Part shown: one piece after another, positions 1 through 9,500 of the stretch
Numbering within the stretch: the stretch's first letter is position 1
How the letters are laid out: every line of letters starts with the position of its first letter
NCBI GenBank assembly: GCA_028711345.1
Contig: JAQTSK010000003.1
Coordinates: forward strand, 1 to 57,375
Direction of reading: 5' to 3'
Source: Candidatus Peribacteraceae bacterium
GTDB lineage: Bacteria > Patescibacteriota > Gracilibacteria > Peribacterales > Peribacteraceae
DNA: 57,375 nt
The notes under the pieces: model-generated
The model's input: only the letters and a program-made list of their open reading frames with translations
What the model was told of the DNA's origin: nothing
Databases searched by the model: none
Program-made: the position numbers and the translations under genes

Positions 1-203
1 GATCGTTTACGTAGATCCTGAGCATGACGGACCGCATGCGGGAGAGGATGCTTGAAAGACATGGCGGAAGAATTGTACACATGAACATCGGTCATCCAAC
101 ATCACTTCACCAAAATCATGTGATCTCCTGCAAACTCGGTGCCGTCCAACTATCTTCAGTATCGCCTGTCGAATCCTGCACTTTGCCGCTATTCTCGTGT
201 CCC
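1..203. other. Upstream stretch with no supported gene
   Basis: An in-frame extension of the next gene runs back to about position 24. Its translation shows no domain, and a typical signal peptide begins only at the ATG at 204. I therefore read this stretch as non-coding upstream sequence, or the tail of something outside the window. No clear promoter or repeat was seen. Confidence 0.4.
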
Positions 204-833
204 ATGAAAACTATCTTTCTGACTCTTCTCCTGCTCCTGCCGACGGTCACGTTCGCGGCGGCACCGCGTTCCCCGAACTGCATCCCGTCACAGGACGAGG
301 CCATCCGCGGAGTCGACCTTGCCGAGGTGCGTCGGGTCTGGCTGACATGGATCAATGCCGAGCGGAAGAAAGTCGGACTGAAGCCGTACGTGCAGAATCC
401 GCAGCTCAACCGGACGGCGGCACTCTGGTCGAAGACATCGCGAAACAGGGGAGTGATGAGCCATAAACGCGACGGTCAGACGACCTATTACGATTATCCG
501 TTGATCACCAAGTGGTTCTCGGCTCTCGGTCTGACGTTCCGCAATGTGAAACGGATGACCTACAGTGAGAGCATCGGGTACGGACCCTTCAGTTGCAGCG
601 GGAACGACTGTACGCAGGAGCTGATCAACTCTCTGCGTTCCACGTTTGATTTCTACCTGAAGGAGAAAGGGAGTGTGTCACGACCTCATTACAACGCCAT
701 CGTCAATCCGGAGTTCCGACTCATCGGGACCGGCTTCGCGATCGATCCCGACTCCAAGCGCTACTACGTGACGACGCACTACGCGACCGCCATCACTTCC
801 CGACCGACTGCGGTGTGTGCGGCCCGATCGTAA
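204..833 (+). CDS. Secreted CAP/SCP-domain protein
   Basis: Predicted 209-residue exported protein. The ATG at 204 is preferred over upstream in-frame starts because it opens directly into a signal peptide (MKTIFLTLLLLLPTVTFAAA). The mature part carries the CAP (cysteine-rich secretory/antigen 5/PR-1) pattern: an N-terminal helix with LxxINAERKKVGL, a conserved His in VMSHKRDG, a Glu in YSESIGYG, and the closing HYNAIVNPEFRLIGTGFAID followed by a YYVTTHYA strand. The His/Glu pairs are those that line the CAP cavity. Bacterial CAP proteins are extracellular with poorly known roles, from lipid binding to peptidase-like activity, so the substrate is not predictable. It is followed by a convergent gene on the minus strand. 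Confidence 0.8.
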   Translation: MKTIFLTLLLLLPTVTFAAAPRSPNCIPSQDEAIRGVDLAEVRRVWLTWINAERKKVGLKPYVQNPQLNRTAALWSKTSRNRGVMSHKRDGQTTYYDYPLITKWFSALGLTFRNVKRMTYSESIGYGPFSCSGNDCTQELINSLRSTFDFYLKEKGSVSRPHYNAIVNPEFRLIGTGFAIDPDSKRYYVTTHYATAITSRPTAVCAARS

Positions 834-848
834 TCTGTCGCTCAGGCG

Positions 849-1094
849 TCACGATGCGGTCTTGAACATCCCGATGAGTACGAGGAGAACGAGTGCGCCG
901 ACGACAGCCATCACCAGCGATCCCGGATAACCGTACGTCGTCACGCCGAGGAGAGTGAAGAGGTACCCCCCGATGACCGCGCCGACGATGCCGACGACGA
1001 TGTTACCGATGAGGCCGTATCCGCGACCGCGCGTGACAGTACCGGCGATCCATCCGGCGATGAGACCGATGATGAGGAAGTAGAGGAGTTCCAT
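849..1094 (-). CDS. GlsB/YeaQ/YmgE-family small membrane protein
   Basis: An 81-residue protein starting at MELLYFLIIGLIAGWIAG. It has three hydrophobic segments separated by Gly-rich turns and the family pattern GLIAGWIAGxxxRGRGYGLIGNIVVGIVGAVIGG. Members are small inner-membrane proteins often tied to stress responses; biochemical function is unknown. Longer in-frame starts add a hydrophilic, Cys-containing segment atypical for the family, so the internal ATG was chosen. Upstream of it there is no Shine-Dalgarno, only the pyrimidine-rich tract cttcccctatctttc. Confidence 0.8.
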   Translation of the reverse strand: MELLYFLIIGLIAGWIAGTVTRGRGYGLIGNIVVGIVGAVIGGYLFTLLGVTTYGYPGSLVMAVVGALVLLVLIGMFKTAS

Positions 1095-1209
1095 GAAAGA
1101 TAGGGGAAGGAAGTGGAGCGAGACTGTTTCACAGTGCATACCTGACGCACACTTCCTCTCCGACACAGACGGACATCGGAAGTCGGCGAATGTGCGTCAG
1201 TTATCGATG

Positions 1210-1344
1210 CTACGCGGATTTCATCGATGCATCGTCGTGATCACAAGCACATGCCGCTCCGCAATCGGCGCACATCGGCTTGCCGCAGTCATCGCAGAGC
1301 TTCATGTTCTTGTGCTGGCAGGTATCCTGCTTGGTGGTGTCCAT
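1210..1344 (-). CDS. Cys-rich 44-residue miniprotein, probably metal binding
   Basis: A small ORF starting at MDTTKQDTCQHKNMKLCDDC and ending with a His/Asp tail. Its cysteines form closely spaced pairs (LCDDCGKPMCADCG, then ACAC followed by DHDD), as in zinc-ribbon or other small metal-binding proteins. The chosen ATG is preceded by ctcctttccccctcatcct, the same C-rich leader seen before many genes here, which supports it over the longer in-frame start. No family assigned. A structural zinc site or metal buffering are both possible. Confidence 0.55.
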   Translation of the reverse strand: MDTTKQDTCQHKNMKLCDDCGKPMCADCGAACACDHDDASMKSA

Positions 1345-1433
1345 AGGATGAGGGGGAAAGGAGACAACATCAAAGACGGAAACCGACGGGAATCCATGAC
1401 CGAAGTGGTGGTGAAGAGCTGATGAAATGGGCT

Positions 1434-1540
1434 GTAATACGAAATGAACTAGAATGTACCAGAGCTGCGGTTCGACCTTCGACAAACTCAGGTCGCCGCT
1501 ACGGAGATGAACGATTCAAATCAGCTTCATTGCGAGTGAT
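1434..1540. repeat. Short copy of the ~155-bp dispersed repeat (family R1)
   Basis: Begins taatacgaaatgaac and contains agctgcggttcgacctt, caaactcaggtcgcc and cgctacggagatgaac. It matches the copies at 3795-3950, 11929-12080 and 42673-42829, but the central part is deleted. Confidence 0.7.
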
Positions 1541-1587
1541 CTGCATTCGGATCGATAGGCTCTGCATGTATTCTCCATACCCAACAA

Positions 1588-1620
1588 CCGGCCCCTCCGC
1601 TGCATAACGGGAGAGGCCGG
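1588..1620 (-). terminator. Hairpin after the SLH/CHRD gene
   Basis: Inverted repeat ccggcccctcc (1588-1598) / ggagaggccgg (1610-1620), with one mismatch, lying just past the stop of the minus-strand gene at 1634. No strong T-run follows, so efficiency is uncertain. Confidence 0.55.
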
Positions 1621-1633
1621 AGATACGACAGGA

Positions 1634-3547
1634 TTACTGAAGCGTGAGCTGACTGCGGATGGCACCGTCGGGAAACGCCTGAGTATGAACATTCACGTAG
1701 ATGTTGCCGCCGATGATGTCGTTGCGGTCCTGCTCCGTCAAATCCGTCCATGTACCGGTGGCACGACTGCCGGTGAACACGATGGGATGCACAACCGGTC
1801 CGTTCACACCCGCAGACCCCCGATGCAAGTGCGCACCTGTCAGAACGGAACCGGACATATTCGCCAGCGTCAGATCGTAGGAGAGACCGGTCGTCGTGAG
1901 CGTGAAGGTCCCCGTACCGCTCAACGCCACGGAGACGGGCGGAACCTCCTTCGCACCGATGAGCGTCACATGCAGACGTACATCGGTACCGAGGTACAGA
2001 GTGGACGCGGAACCGGTGAATGAGACGCCGCCGGCGGTTCTGAGATCGTTGACAGTCACCGTATACATCCTCTGATTCTCCATGGCTTCCCCCAGCGTAA
2101 GGTCGACCAGATGGCCGCTTACCAGACGGGCGGAGGTCACGGACAGATCACGCCCGTTGCCGGTGACGCGATAGTGCGTCACGCTTTCAGACGCGGTTTG
2201 CTGGAGATCGGTCGGGAAGGAGAGGCGGAGCATTGTTGCGGAAACCGGCGTGATACCGCTGATGCCTGCGGCGGTCTCCCCGAACGTGAACGTGGAATTC
2301 CCGTAGAAGCGCACACCGCTCTGCGTCAGTACGTCGTTCGCGGTCAGGAGATAGGCGACGTTCGACTGTAAACCGGAGCTCAGCGTCAGCTCCACCGTAC
2401 GACTGTCGATCACGGCGACACCGGTGATGCCAAGCGGAATGTTGTTGCTCACTGTTCGCACGGTGTATCTGGTGGCGCTTCCCGCGCTTCCCGCATTCAT
2501 GTCGACCGCGTACTGAACCCGTACGCGCGTGGCGGAGAGGGCGGAAACATTCATGGTTACATTCTGGCTGTCCTCGAAGAGGAATGTGCGACTGGCGGAG
2601 AACGGAACACCAGCCTCGGTGAGAAGATCTGTGGCGTTCACGCGATAGGACGTCTGGTTCTTGAGGTCGGACGCCAGCGTCAGATCCACCATGTTGGGTG
2701 CGACCAGCGCGGAGGATGTCACGCGGATGCTCCCGCTGCCGACGGCATTGATGCTGTAGCGGAAATCGTTCGCTGCGCGCGCCGCATTCAACTCAGTTGT
2801 GAATGTCAGGCGGACGCGGCTTCGCGATACGGCCGCCACACTCGAGATATCACCCTGCACCGGCGGTGTCATACCGCAGTCGACGCCATACGTCATATTC
2901 CGGTGCGCACGGTGGAACATGACGATCATTTCGGCACGATTCATGCCCGATGCAGGTCGGACGAGTCTGGTGAAGTCGTCACCCTGCAAAATGCAATGGT
3001 CGGCGGCGGCTTGTACGGGTGCATAGAACCATACGCTCTCGTTGGCATTGTCCGAGAAATCCGGTGCCTTTCCCGACGCAGGCAGCGCGAACACCCGCAG
3101 CAACAACGTAGCTGCTTCCGCGCGATTGACGCCGCTGAGCGGTCTCGCGGTACACGGGTGCATGCCGTAACAGTTGCCGTCGCCCCGGACCCAGCCCGCT
3201 TGTGCGGCGGTTTCCATGAAGCGGTAGTACGATGCCGTCATCGGCACGTCATTGAACGTCGCTTGGAGCGGCGAGAGGAGAGTCTGATCACGCAGACGTA
3301 CCAGCAGCTCCACCATTTCGGCCCGTGTGGCCTGATCGTTCGGCCGGAACCTCGCCGGTGAGGCATCGAGCGCTCCCAGATCGATGAGGGCTCGTGCCGA
3401 TTGCTCATACCACGCCCCCGCACTGATGTCGCTGAAGGGAGTCAATGTACTCTGTGCGGAGACCGTGCCGGTGAGAGTCGCACAGATGACGAACGCTGCA
3501 ACAAACGGTCTGAAGATTCTGCCGGTGGAGGAAAGGGAAGCTTTCAT
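1634..3547 (-). CDS. SLH-domain surface protein with Ig-like repeats and C-terminal CHRD domain
   Basis: A 637-residue secreted protein. The N-terminus is a signal peptide ending near GTVSAQS. Residues about 35-215 contain three S-layer-homology units (FSDISAGAWYEQSARALIDL, a second with FNDVPMTASYYRFMETAAQ, a third with FSDNANESVWFYAPVQAAAD), each with the terminal RAE motif. Residues about 230-520 are three to four repeats of roughly 95 residues resembling bacterial Ig-like/SbsA modules (VSRSRVRLTFTTELN, LSATRVRVQYAVDMN, VSATMLRLSFPTDLQ). The last 110 residues form a CHRD domain (GAKEVPPVSVALSGTG, GAHLHRGSAGVNGPV, IYVNVHTQAFPDGAIRSQL). Inference: an S-layer or S-layer-anchored structural protein. 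A leader with gtcccccttatccttcccc precedes the ATG. Confidence 0.85.
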   Translation of the reverse strand: MKASLSSTGRIFRPFVAAFVICATLTGTVSAQSTLTPFSDISAGAWYEQSARALIDLGALDASPARFRPNDQATRAEMVELLVRLRDQTLLSPLQATFNDVPMTASYYRFMETAAQAGWVRGDGNCYGMHPCTARPLSGVNRAEAATLLLRVFALPASGKAPDFSDNANESVWFYAPVQAAADHCILQGDDFTRLVRPASGMNRAEMIVMFHRAHRNMTYGVDCGMTPPVQGDISSVAAVSRSRVRLTFTTELNAARAANDFRYSINAVGSGSIRVTSSALVAPNMVDLTLASDLKNQTSYRVNATDLLTEAGVPFSASRTFLFEDSQNVTMNVSALSATRVRVQYAVDMNAGSAGSATRYTVRTVSNNIPLGITGVAVIDSRTVELTLSSGLQSNVAYLLTANDVLTQSGVRFYGNSTFTFGETAAGISGITPVSATMLRLSFPTDLQQTASESVTHYRVTGNGRDLSVTSARLVSGHLVDLTLGEAMENQRMYTVTVNDLRTAGGVSFTGSASTLYLGTDVRLHVTLIGAKEVPPVSVALSGTGTFTLTTTGLSYDLTLANMSGSVLTGAHLHRGSAGVNGPVVHPIVFTGSRATGTWTDLTEQDRNDIIGGNIYVNVHTQAFPDGAIRSQLTLQ

Positions 3548-3794
3548 ACTGACGAAAGGGGAAGGATAAGGGGGACAAAATGAGTACCGATCTTCTGTTG
3601 TCTCTGATTAGGACGCAGAAGAAGGAGATGTATGACAGTGCCGCTTCAGATACCCGTCCCTGAAATCAGGCAGGAAGTGATTTCTCCTGATTCCCGGAGG
3701 ATGTGCGCGACACCGATCGCTTTGCTCCCCGCGCCGACGATCAATTGCTTGGCTGCATAGATGCCTGATTCGCAAGCGATCCGCAGAGTGGTTG

Positions 3795-3950
3795 TAATGC
3801 GAGATTAACGTGAATGTTGCCGTAGCTGCGTTTCGACCTTCGACAAGCTCAGGTCGCCCTGAGGAATTCGAAGGGCGAAAACCGCAGCGGCGGCGATTGT
3901 CGAATCGTCGCTACGGAGATTAAAGATGCGAATCATGTTCCCGTCGTATC
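3795..3950. repeat. Family R1 dispersed repeat, full copy
   Basis: About 155 bp in the opposite orientation to the 11929 and 42673 copies. It has ends taatgcgagattaacgtgaa and, at the other side, a reverse-complement match to the tacggaatgaac end, with an inner cgtagctgcg / cgctacgg pair. The remainder of 3548-3794, upstream of the SLH gene, shows nothing further that I can name. Confidence 0.75.
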
Positions 3951-3962
3951 AGTCACGTACGA

Positions 3963-5042
3963 TCATCGCTTGATGCTGTTCAGAAACTTCACCGTCACAT
4001 CCTCAAACATCTTCAGAGATGCGATGTCCACCCACTCATAATCTTCGTGATGACCGTTGCCCTTCGGCGAACTGATAATCACCGGAATGTTGTACGGAGC
4101 CAGATACCGAGCATCGGTCGCGCCGCGGAGTTCCGTCAACCTCATCGGCCGCTTCAGCTCGCGCTCCGCGATCCGCCTGAATGATCGGATGAACGGATTC
4201 TTCGGATCGATCCGAAGCGACGGTTCGGTCGTGAAGACCTCATACTCATGTTCGCGGAAGACATCGGCGATCAATGTGAGAACGGCCGGCGCTCTGGCGG
4301 TGCGGATATCGATGGTTGCATCGCAGAGATCCGGCACGACGTTGAGCGCGATGCCGGCATTGATTGTCACGAGTGTGGAAACGGTCTCCGGGATTTTCTT
4401 GATCCTCTTGCGGAACACTGCATAGCTCTCTTGGAAGGAATCGATGGCATTCACGCCCTCTTCCGGCCGGCTGGAGTGAGCGGCTTTTCCCTTCCTGCGG
4501 ATACGGACGCGGACGATACCGTACTGCAGCGTCACGAGCCTGAAGTCGTACCCGGCGTCCGGAAGAACGGCACAATGCGCACGATAGCCTTTTTCGCTCA
4601 TCAGATAACCGATACCCCGATGCCCGCCCACTTCTTCATCCGTGGAGATCATGATCCCGACGGACGCCGTGCCTTTGCCGGAAACATGCCGGTGGAACGC
4701 CCGAATCATCGCACTGGTCGGCCCCTTCATATCGATGGCGCCGCGTCCCGTGATCCGTCCGTCTTTCACGTCGGGAGCGAACGAAGCGGAGGGTGCGGGA
4801 ACCACGTCGACATGGCAGACCAAGAGCACATCCGGCTCCGGAGTATCGTGAGAAAGGATGACCAGGGACGGCTGCCCGTCCTTCGTGTGCTCGTGGATGA
4901 CCACGCCGGGGAGATCACGCAGACAATTGCGGCAGATGCTGAGCGCGATACCGCAGGATTCCGCATCGCTCGAAACGGATCGTACGGCGATCAACTCACA
5001 CAGGAGGCGCTCGAGAGAGGGGAGTGAAGGCGAGTGTTTCAT
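3963..5042 (-). CDS. M20-family metallopeptidase (ArgE/DapE/CPG2-like)
   Basis: A 359-residue zinc-dependent amidohydrolase/exopeptidase. The metal site is complete: His77 and Asp79 in LLVCHVDVVPAP, Asp104 in GRGAIDMKGP, the catalytic Glu pair in STDEEVGG, an Asp in LPDAGYD and the C-terminal His in GNGHHEDYEWVD. A dimerisation lid lies between (KGKAAHSSRPEEGVNAID). The ATG giving MKHSPSLPSLERLLCELIAV is chosen; the upstream extension has no family similarity. The family includes N-acetylornithine and succinyl-diaminopimelate deacylases and carboxypeptidases. The neighbourhood gives no pathway, so the substrate stays open. Divergent from the flavodoxin gene across about 215 bp. Confidence 0.85.
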   Translation of the reverse strand: MKHSPSLPSLERLLCELIAVRSVSSDAESCGIALSICRNCLRDLPGVVIHEHTKDGQPSLVILSHDTPEPDVLLVCHVDVVPAPSASFAPDVKDGRITGRGAIDMKGPTSAMIRAFHRHVSGKGTASVGIMISTDEEVGGHRGIGYLMSEKGYRAHCAVLPDAGYDFRLVTLQYGIVRVRIRRKGKAAHSSRPEEGVNAIDSFQESYAVFRKRIKKIPETVSTLVTINAGIALNVVPDLCDATIDIRTARAPAVLTLIADVFREHEYEVFTTEPSLRIDPKNPFIRSFRRIAERELKRPMRLTELRGATDARYLAPYNIPVIISSPKGNGHHEDYEWVDIASLKMFEDVTVKFLNSIKR

Positions 5043-5258
5043 GGTGAACCGATGGTAGGCGACGGCTTCGTTTGGGGCAATAACGGAGACGACGAATGTT
5101 GAAATGAACCTTCCGTGCTCCCGTCTCCAAGAGTGTCGATATCCGCAGTCCCGTCTTCGAAAAGAACAAGCGTTACACGTGAAATTCCGTTCGTGGTAGG
5201 ATGCGCTGCGACATGCTGATGGCTTCCGCACTCGTCAGAGAAGACTCCTGTCGTCCCG

Positions 5259-5759
5259 ATGATCAACTCACTCAACATCATCTATGGATCCATCAACGGA
5301 AACACGGAATACGTGATGGGTCGCATTGAGGCATTCCTCAGAACGGTCTTGCCCGGACTCATCATCCGTCGAGTGCGCGCTGAAACTGCGAAGCCCGACG
5401 ATTTCAAACTTGCAGATGCGCTCCTCCTCGGCTCCGGCACGTGGAATACCGGCGGCGACGAAGGTCAGCTCAACCCGCACATGCATGCGTTGCTGTTCGA
5501 GCATCTGAAGGATGTGAGACTCCCGGGGAAACCCATGGCGTTCGTCAGCCTCGGAGATGAGCAGCATCATTTCATCACCGACTGCATCGGTCACTTCAGG
5601 TTGTTCCTGCAGAACGTAAAAGGGGAAAAACTGCTGCAGTCGCTCATCCTCGTCAACGACCCGTACACGGAACTCGAACGCATCGACCGGTGGGCGAAGG
5701 ACTTTTCAGAAACACTTGCGACGGCGGATGCGTCCGGCAAACCCGACGATGAGTCTTAA
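5259..5759 (+). CDS. Flavodoxin-like FMN protein
   Basis: 166 residues with the flavodoxin fold signature: a phosphate loop IIYGSINGNTEYV, a second FMN loop LLLGSGTWNTGGDEGQLN and a third SLGDEQHHFITDCIGHF. Flavodoxins carry one or two electrons at low potential between reductases and acceptors in the cytoplasm. The GSINGNTE loop is a variant of the usual T/S-x-T-G-N-T. No redox partner is adjacent, so its acceptor is unknown. Confidence 0.85.
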   Translation: MINSLNIIYGSINGNTEYVMGRIEAFLRTVLPGLIIRRVRAETAKPDDFKLADALLLGSGTWNTGGDEGQLNPHMHALLFEHLKDVRLPGKPMAFVSLGDEQHHFITDCIGHFRLFLQNVKGEKLLQSLILVNDPYTELERIDRWAKDFSETLATADASGKPDDES

Positions 5760-5877
5760 GAAGCAGCGCGTGAATTCTTGATTGCGTTGAGGAAGGCGGT
5801 TGGAGACAATATAGTGCGTGTCTCCAGGATATCCGGACAGTGCTTCATCTGAAGCGGGCAAAAAGGCAAGAAGGCAA

Positions 5878-5940
5878 AAAGGCAAGATGTACGGCTTTTT
5901 GTCCTGCTGACCTTGTGCCATCTTGCCTTTGTATGCCTTG
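5878..5940. repeat. Inverted repeat in a ggcaa-rich intergenic stretch
   Basis: Arms aaaggcaagatg (5878-5889) and catcttgccttt (5929-5940), preceded by short ggcaaaaaggcaag iterations. It lies in the roughly 300-bp non-coding gap 5760-6060. Could act as a terminator for the flavodoxin gene. No convincing gene was found in this gap. Confidence 0.6.
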
Positions 5941-6060
5941 GTTCATTGTCCTGAAACATGAGCGACACAACAATAGCTTCATAACGGACTTGTACAACGC
6001 TCAAACAGTCACGTAAAATGCGCATTCATCATTCTTCTTCTACCCCTTCCCCTTACTGCC

Positions 6061-6432
6061 ATGAGACACTTCACGACTCGTCAATTCACCGCGATGATCA
6101 TTCTTGCGCTTGTCATCATCGGGTTCGGCTTCTATTGGTACCAAGCTCGCCCCGTCCTCGTCTCCAGAAAATGTTCCAATCAGGCGTCATTTGACGCTCA
6201 GAAGTTACTCGTATCGAAGGTGGATCTGACAACGGACACGGAAACGAAAGCGTCGTACAAGTCGCTCGCGGACAAAGGGATGTATCTCCGCACCGACTAC
6301 AACTCATTCCTTCTGAAATGCATGCTGCACTACGGCTTCCAGATCGTACCGGTGTCGGACAGTGAGCCTGCCCCGGAAGGAAGCGCTCCGGAGCCTCGGG
6401 CTGCCGCGTCGTCCAAGGCGAGGACGAAGTGA
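6061..6432 (+). CDS. Small membrane-anchored protein, unknown
   Basis: 123 residues: one transmembrane segment at about residues 9-28 (AMIILALVIIGFGFYWY), then a hydrophilic domain of about 75 residues with two cysteines (RKCSNQASFD and LLKCMLHYGF) and an Ala/Pro/Ser-rich tail. The two Cys could form a disulfide outside the membrane. The ATG follows ctaccccttccccttactgcc, the local C-rich leader. Not recognised as a known family. It faces the giant repeat gene across a shared terminator. Confidence 0.6.
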   Translation: MRHFTTRQFTAMIILALVIIGFGFYWYQARPVLVSRKCSNQASFDAQKLLVSKVDLTTDTETKASYKSLADKGMYLRTDYNSFLLKCMLHYGFQIVPVSDSEPAPEGSAPEPRAAASSKARTK

Positions 6433-6481
6433 GTGCGGTAGGAACCGTTCTCCGTCAAACAATGTTCAAAGACAATCCTGA

Positions 6482-6510
6482 AAGAAGGGGCCCGTATCGA
6501 GCCCCTTCTT
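6482..6510. terminator. Bidirectional terminator between convergent genes
   Basis: Perfect 10-bp stem aagaaggggc (6482-6491) / gccccttctt (6501-6510) with a 9-nt loop. It lies between the stop at 6432 (+) and the stop at 6541 (-) and serves both orientations. Confidence 0.8.
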
Positions 6511-6540
6511 CACCGATGAATGTTTGCAGTACTCCAGTCG

Positions 6541-9500
6541 TCAGTTGGACTGGTTGATTGTTGAGTTGTTGGACGAGCCGGCATTGATGGTCATGCTGGT
6601 CGTTGTTGTGGCGGTACCGCCGGTCGTGGCGGACTGGTTGCTGCCCGGACCGCCTGTTTGTGTCACACCGACGGTGTTGTTCGAGTCGGCGTTCTGCACG
6701 GCATTCACTGCAGTCTGTGCCGTGTCGTTGTTCGTGGCAGCCTGATTGGCCGGACCGCCGTTATTGGTCTGTGTGATATCACCGGTGTTCTGCGACTGCG
6801 CATTGATCGTCTGATCAGCGGTCGTCGATGCCGTTGGCATCGCTCCGCTGTACTGTGCACAGGCACCTCCCGTCAGCGCACAGGCCTGAATGATCGAGAC
6901 GGTGTTCCCGGATGAAATGTCCTGATCGGCGTCGGCAACCGTGGCGGCATTGCCCGTACTGTCCGCCGTCTGGTTGGCGCTCCCGCCGTTGTTCGTCTGG
7001 GTCACACCCTGATCATTGGAGGAACCGGCATTCAATGCCTGCGTTCCCTCGGCGTTCGCGACGGGTGCCGTTTCCGCATACTGTGCGCAAGCGCCCAGTG
7101 TGACATCGCAATTCTGCGTCACGCCGAGAGCATTCTGAGCACCGATGTTCTGGTTGGCAGCCGCATCCGTGACGCCGGTCGCATCGTTCGATGCGCTCTG
7201 GTTCGCAGCGCCTCCGTTGTTGGCCTGTGTGATGTCCTGCAAATTCGAAGAGTCGGCATCAACATCCTGACTGCCGCTTGCGACTGCCGTGGGCGCCGCA
7301 ACGACCGCCTGCGCGACGGCACCGTGATCCGCATTGGCAGTCTGCTGCAGGAGAAGATTGTTGACCGCTGTGACGTTTTGCATCGCGTCCGCGACTGTCG
7401 TCGCGTCTGCGGTGTTCGTCCCCGCCTGATTGGCGCTGCCGCCATTATTGATTTGACCGACGCTCTGATCGTTGGAGGATCCTGCCGTGAGATCCTGATC
7501 ACCCGATGCGGAAGCGTTCGGCGTCACCATCATGAACTGTGCCCCTGCCGCGTTGTTGCCATTGAGATCCTGCCCTGCGGTCACGTTGTTTGCCGCACCG
7601 ACCGTCTGGTCGGCGAGACCCACCGTGGCTGCGTCGGCATCATTGTTCGCCGCTTGATTCGCAGAGCCGCCGGCGTTGGTCTGTCCGACCGTCTGATCGT
7701 TGGACGATGAAGCGTCCAGATCCTGATTGCCGGTGGCTTCGGCATTGCCGGCGAGCGTCATCGACTGCGCTCCCGCTCCGACGTTGATGTTCTGCGTTTG
7801 TCCAACGTCGTAGTTGTTGACGGCACCGACAACCTGCTCCGCCGCACCGACGGCGGTCGACGTTCCCGTGTTCCCGGCGTCCTGATTGGCGCTGCCGCCG
7901 TTATTCATTTGGGAAATATCGCCGGATCCCTCCGCAGTGCTTCCGACATCCTGCGTACCGTGGGCTTCGGCGTTTCCTGACCCATCCAGATCCTGCGAAG
8001 CGGAGCCGTTCACGATGTTCGTGACCTGTCCGGCAGTCAGATTGTTCCCCGCGCCCACCGTTGGTGATCCGGCGCCGATCGCCTCGGATGTGCTGTCGTT
8101 GGCAGCGTTCTGGTTGGCATCGCCGCCGTTGTTACTCTGGCTGATACCGACCGTGTCGGACGCATCGGCATCCACATTTTGCATGCCGTTGCTCAACGCA
8201 TTCACATTGACCCCGGCTGCGATATTGGCATTGCCGCCGTTGTTCTGCTGACCCAGCAGTATGTTGTTTTCCGAACCGACGGTCTGATCCGCCAGTGTGG
8301 CCGCCGTTGCCGGACTGACGTTGGTCACGGACTGATTGGCGCTGCCGCCGTTGTTGGTCTGGCCGATGCCGACTGTGTCCGATGCGGTGGCGGATGCATC
8401 CTGCCAGCCGTTGGCACCGCCTTCCATGATCACGTCCACCTGCTCATTCGCCGAGCCGCCGTTGTTGCTCTGACCGATCACGATGTTGTTCGCACCACCG
8501 ACGGATTGACCTGCGACGGTTGCCGCATCGCTGTCGCTGTGCGAGTCGGCATCCTGATTCGCCGAGCCGCCGTTGTTGCTCTGACCGATCCCGACGAGAT
8601 CCGTCGCGGTGGCATCGGCATCCTGGAAGGCGTTGGCATCCGCATCGAGCCATGGATGTGCCATCAGGTTGGCCATGCCGCCGTTGTTCTCCTGACCGAC
8701 CACGGCGTTGTTCACCGCGACGGACTCCTGCCCCGCAACCACGGCGCTGCCCGCGCCGGAGTCACTGTCGGCATTCTGGTTGGCATCGCCGCCGTTGTTG
8801 GATTGGCCGATGCCGGTCGTCGCCTCCGCCATGCCGGTCGCACTCTGCACGGCGTCCGATCCGACACCCAGCTCTATCCATCCGTCCATGTTCGCACTGC
8901 CCCCGTTATTCTCCTGTCCCAGTACGGCTTCATTGACCCCGATGGATGACTGTCCTGCGAGAACGATGTCCAAAGCATCGGTATCAGCGGAGACCGACTG
9001 ATTTGCATCACCGTTGTCATTGTTCTGACCGACCTGCGTGGTCGCATCGGCTGTGCCGCTCAGCATCTGGTCACCCGTCGAACCGACTCCGAATGACAGA
9101 TCAGCATCGAAGTTGGCGGAACCGCCATTGTTGCTCTGGCCGGTCAAACCGGCATTGACTGCCACGACTTCCTGTTCGCCGAGAACGGCGTCAGCGGCTG
9201 TCGTTGCGACATCGGCGGCTTGATTGGCCGATCCGCCGTTGTTGTTCTGGCCCACCGCAGTCGTTGCGGATGCGGGACCGGTGATGGTCTGATCGCCTTC
9301 AGCCGTTGCGCCCAGCATCGTCATGCTGGATCCGTTGGAGTTCCCTCCGTTGTTGCTCTGCCCGCTCACGGATTCATTGACTGCGACGACGGACTGGCTG
9401 CCGCCGGTCTGATCGCTCGCCGAAGTATCCGAGCCGACGCCCTGATTGGCATCACCCGCGTTGTTATTCTGACCGATGGCAGTCGTGGCTTCGGCATCAC

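Noticed and set aside
24-203. N-terminal extension of the CAP protein from an earlier ATG
   Set aside because: It would bury the signal peptide; the internal ATG fits better.
5756-6025. Minus-strand small ORF in the gap before 6061
   Set aside because: It runs through the ggcaa repeats, has no recognisable feature and no plausible start context.
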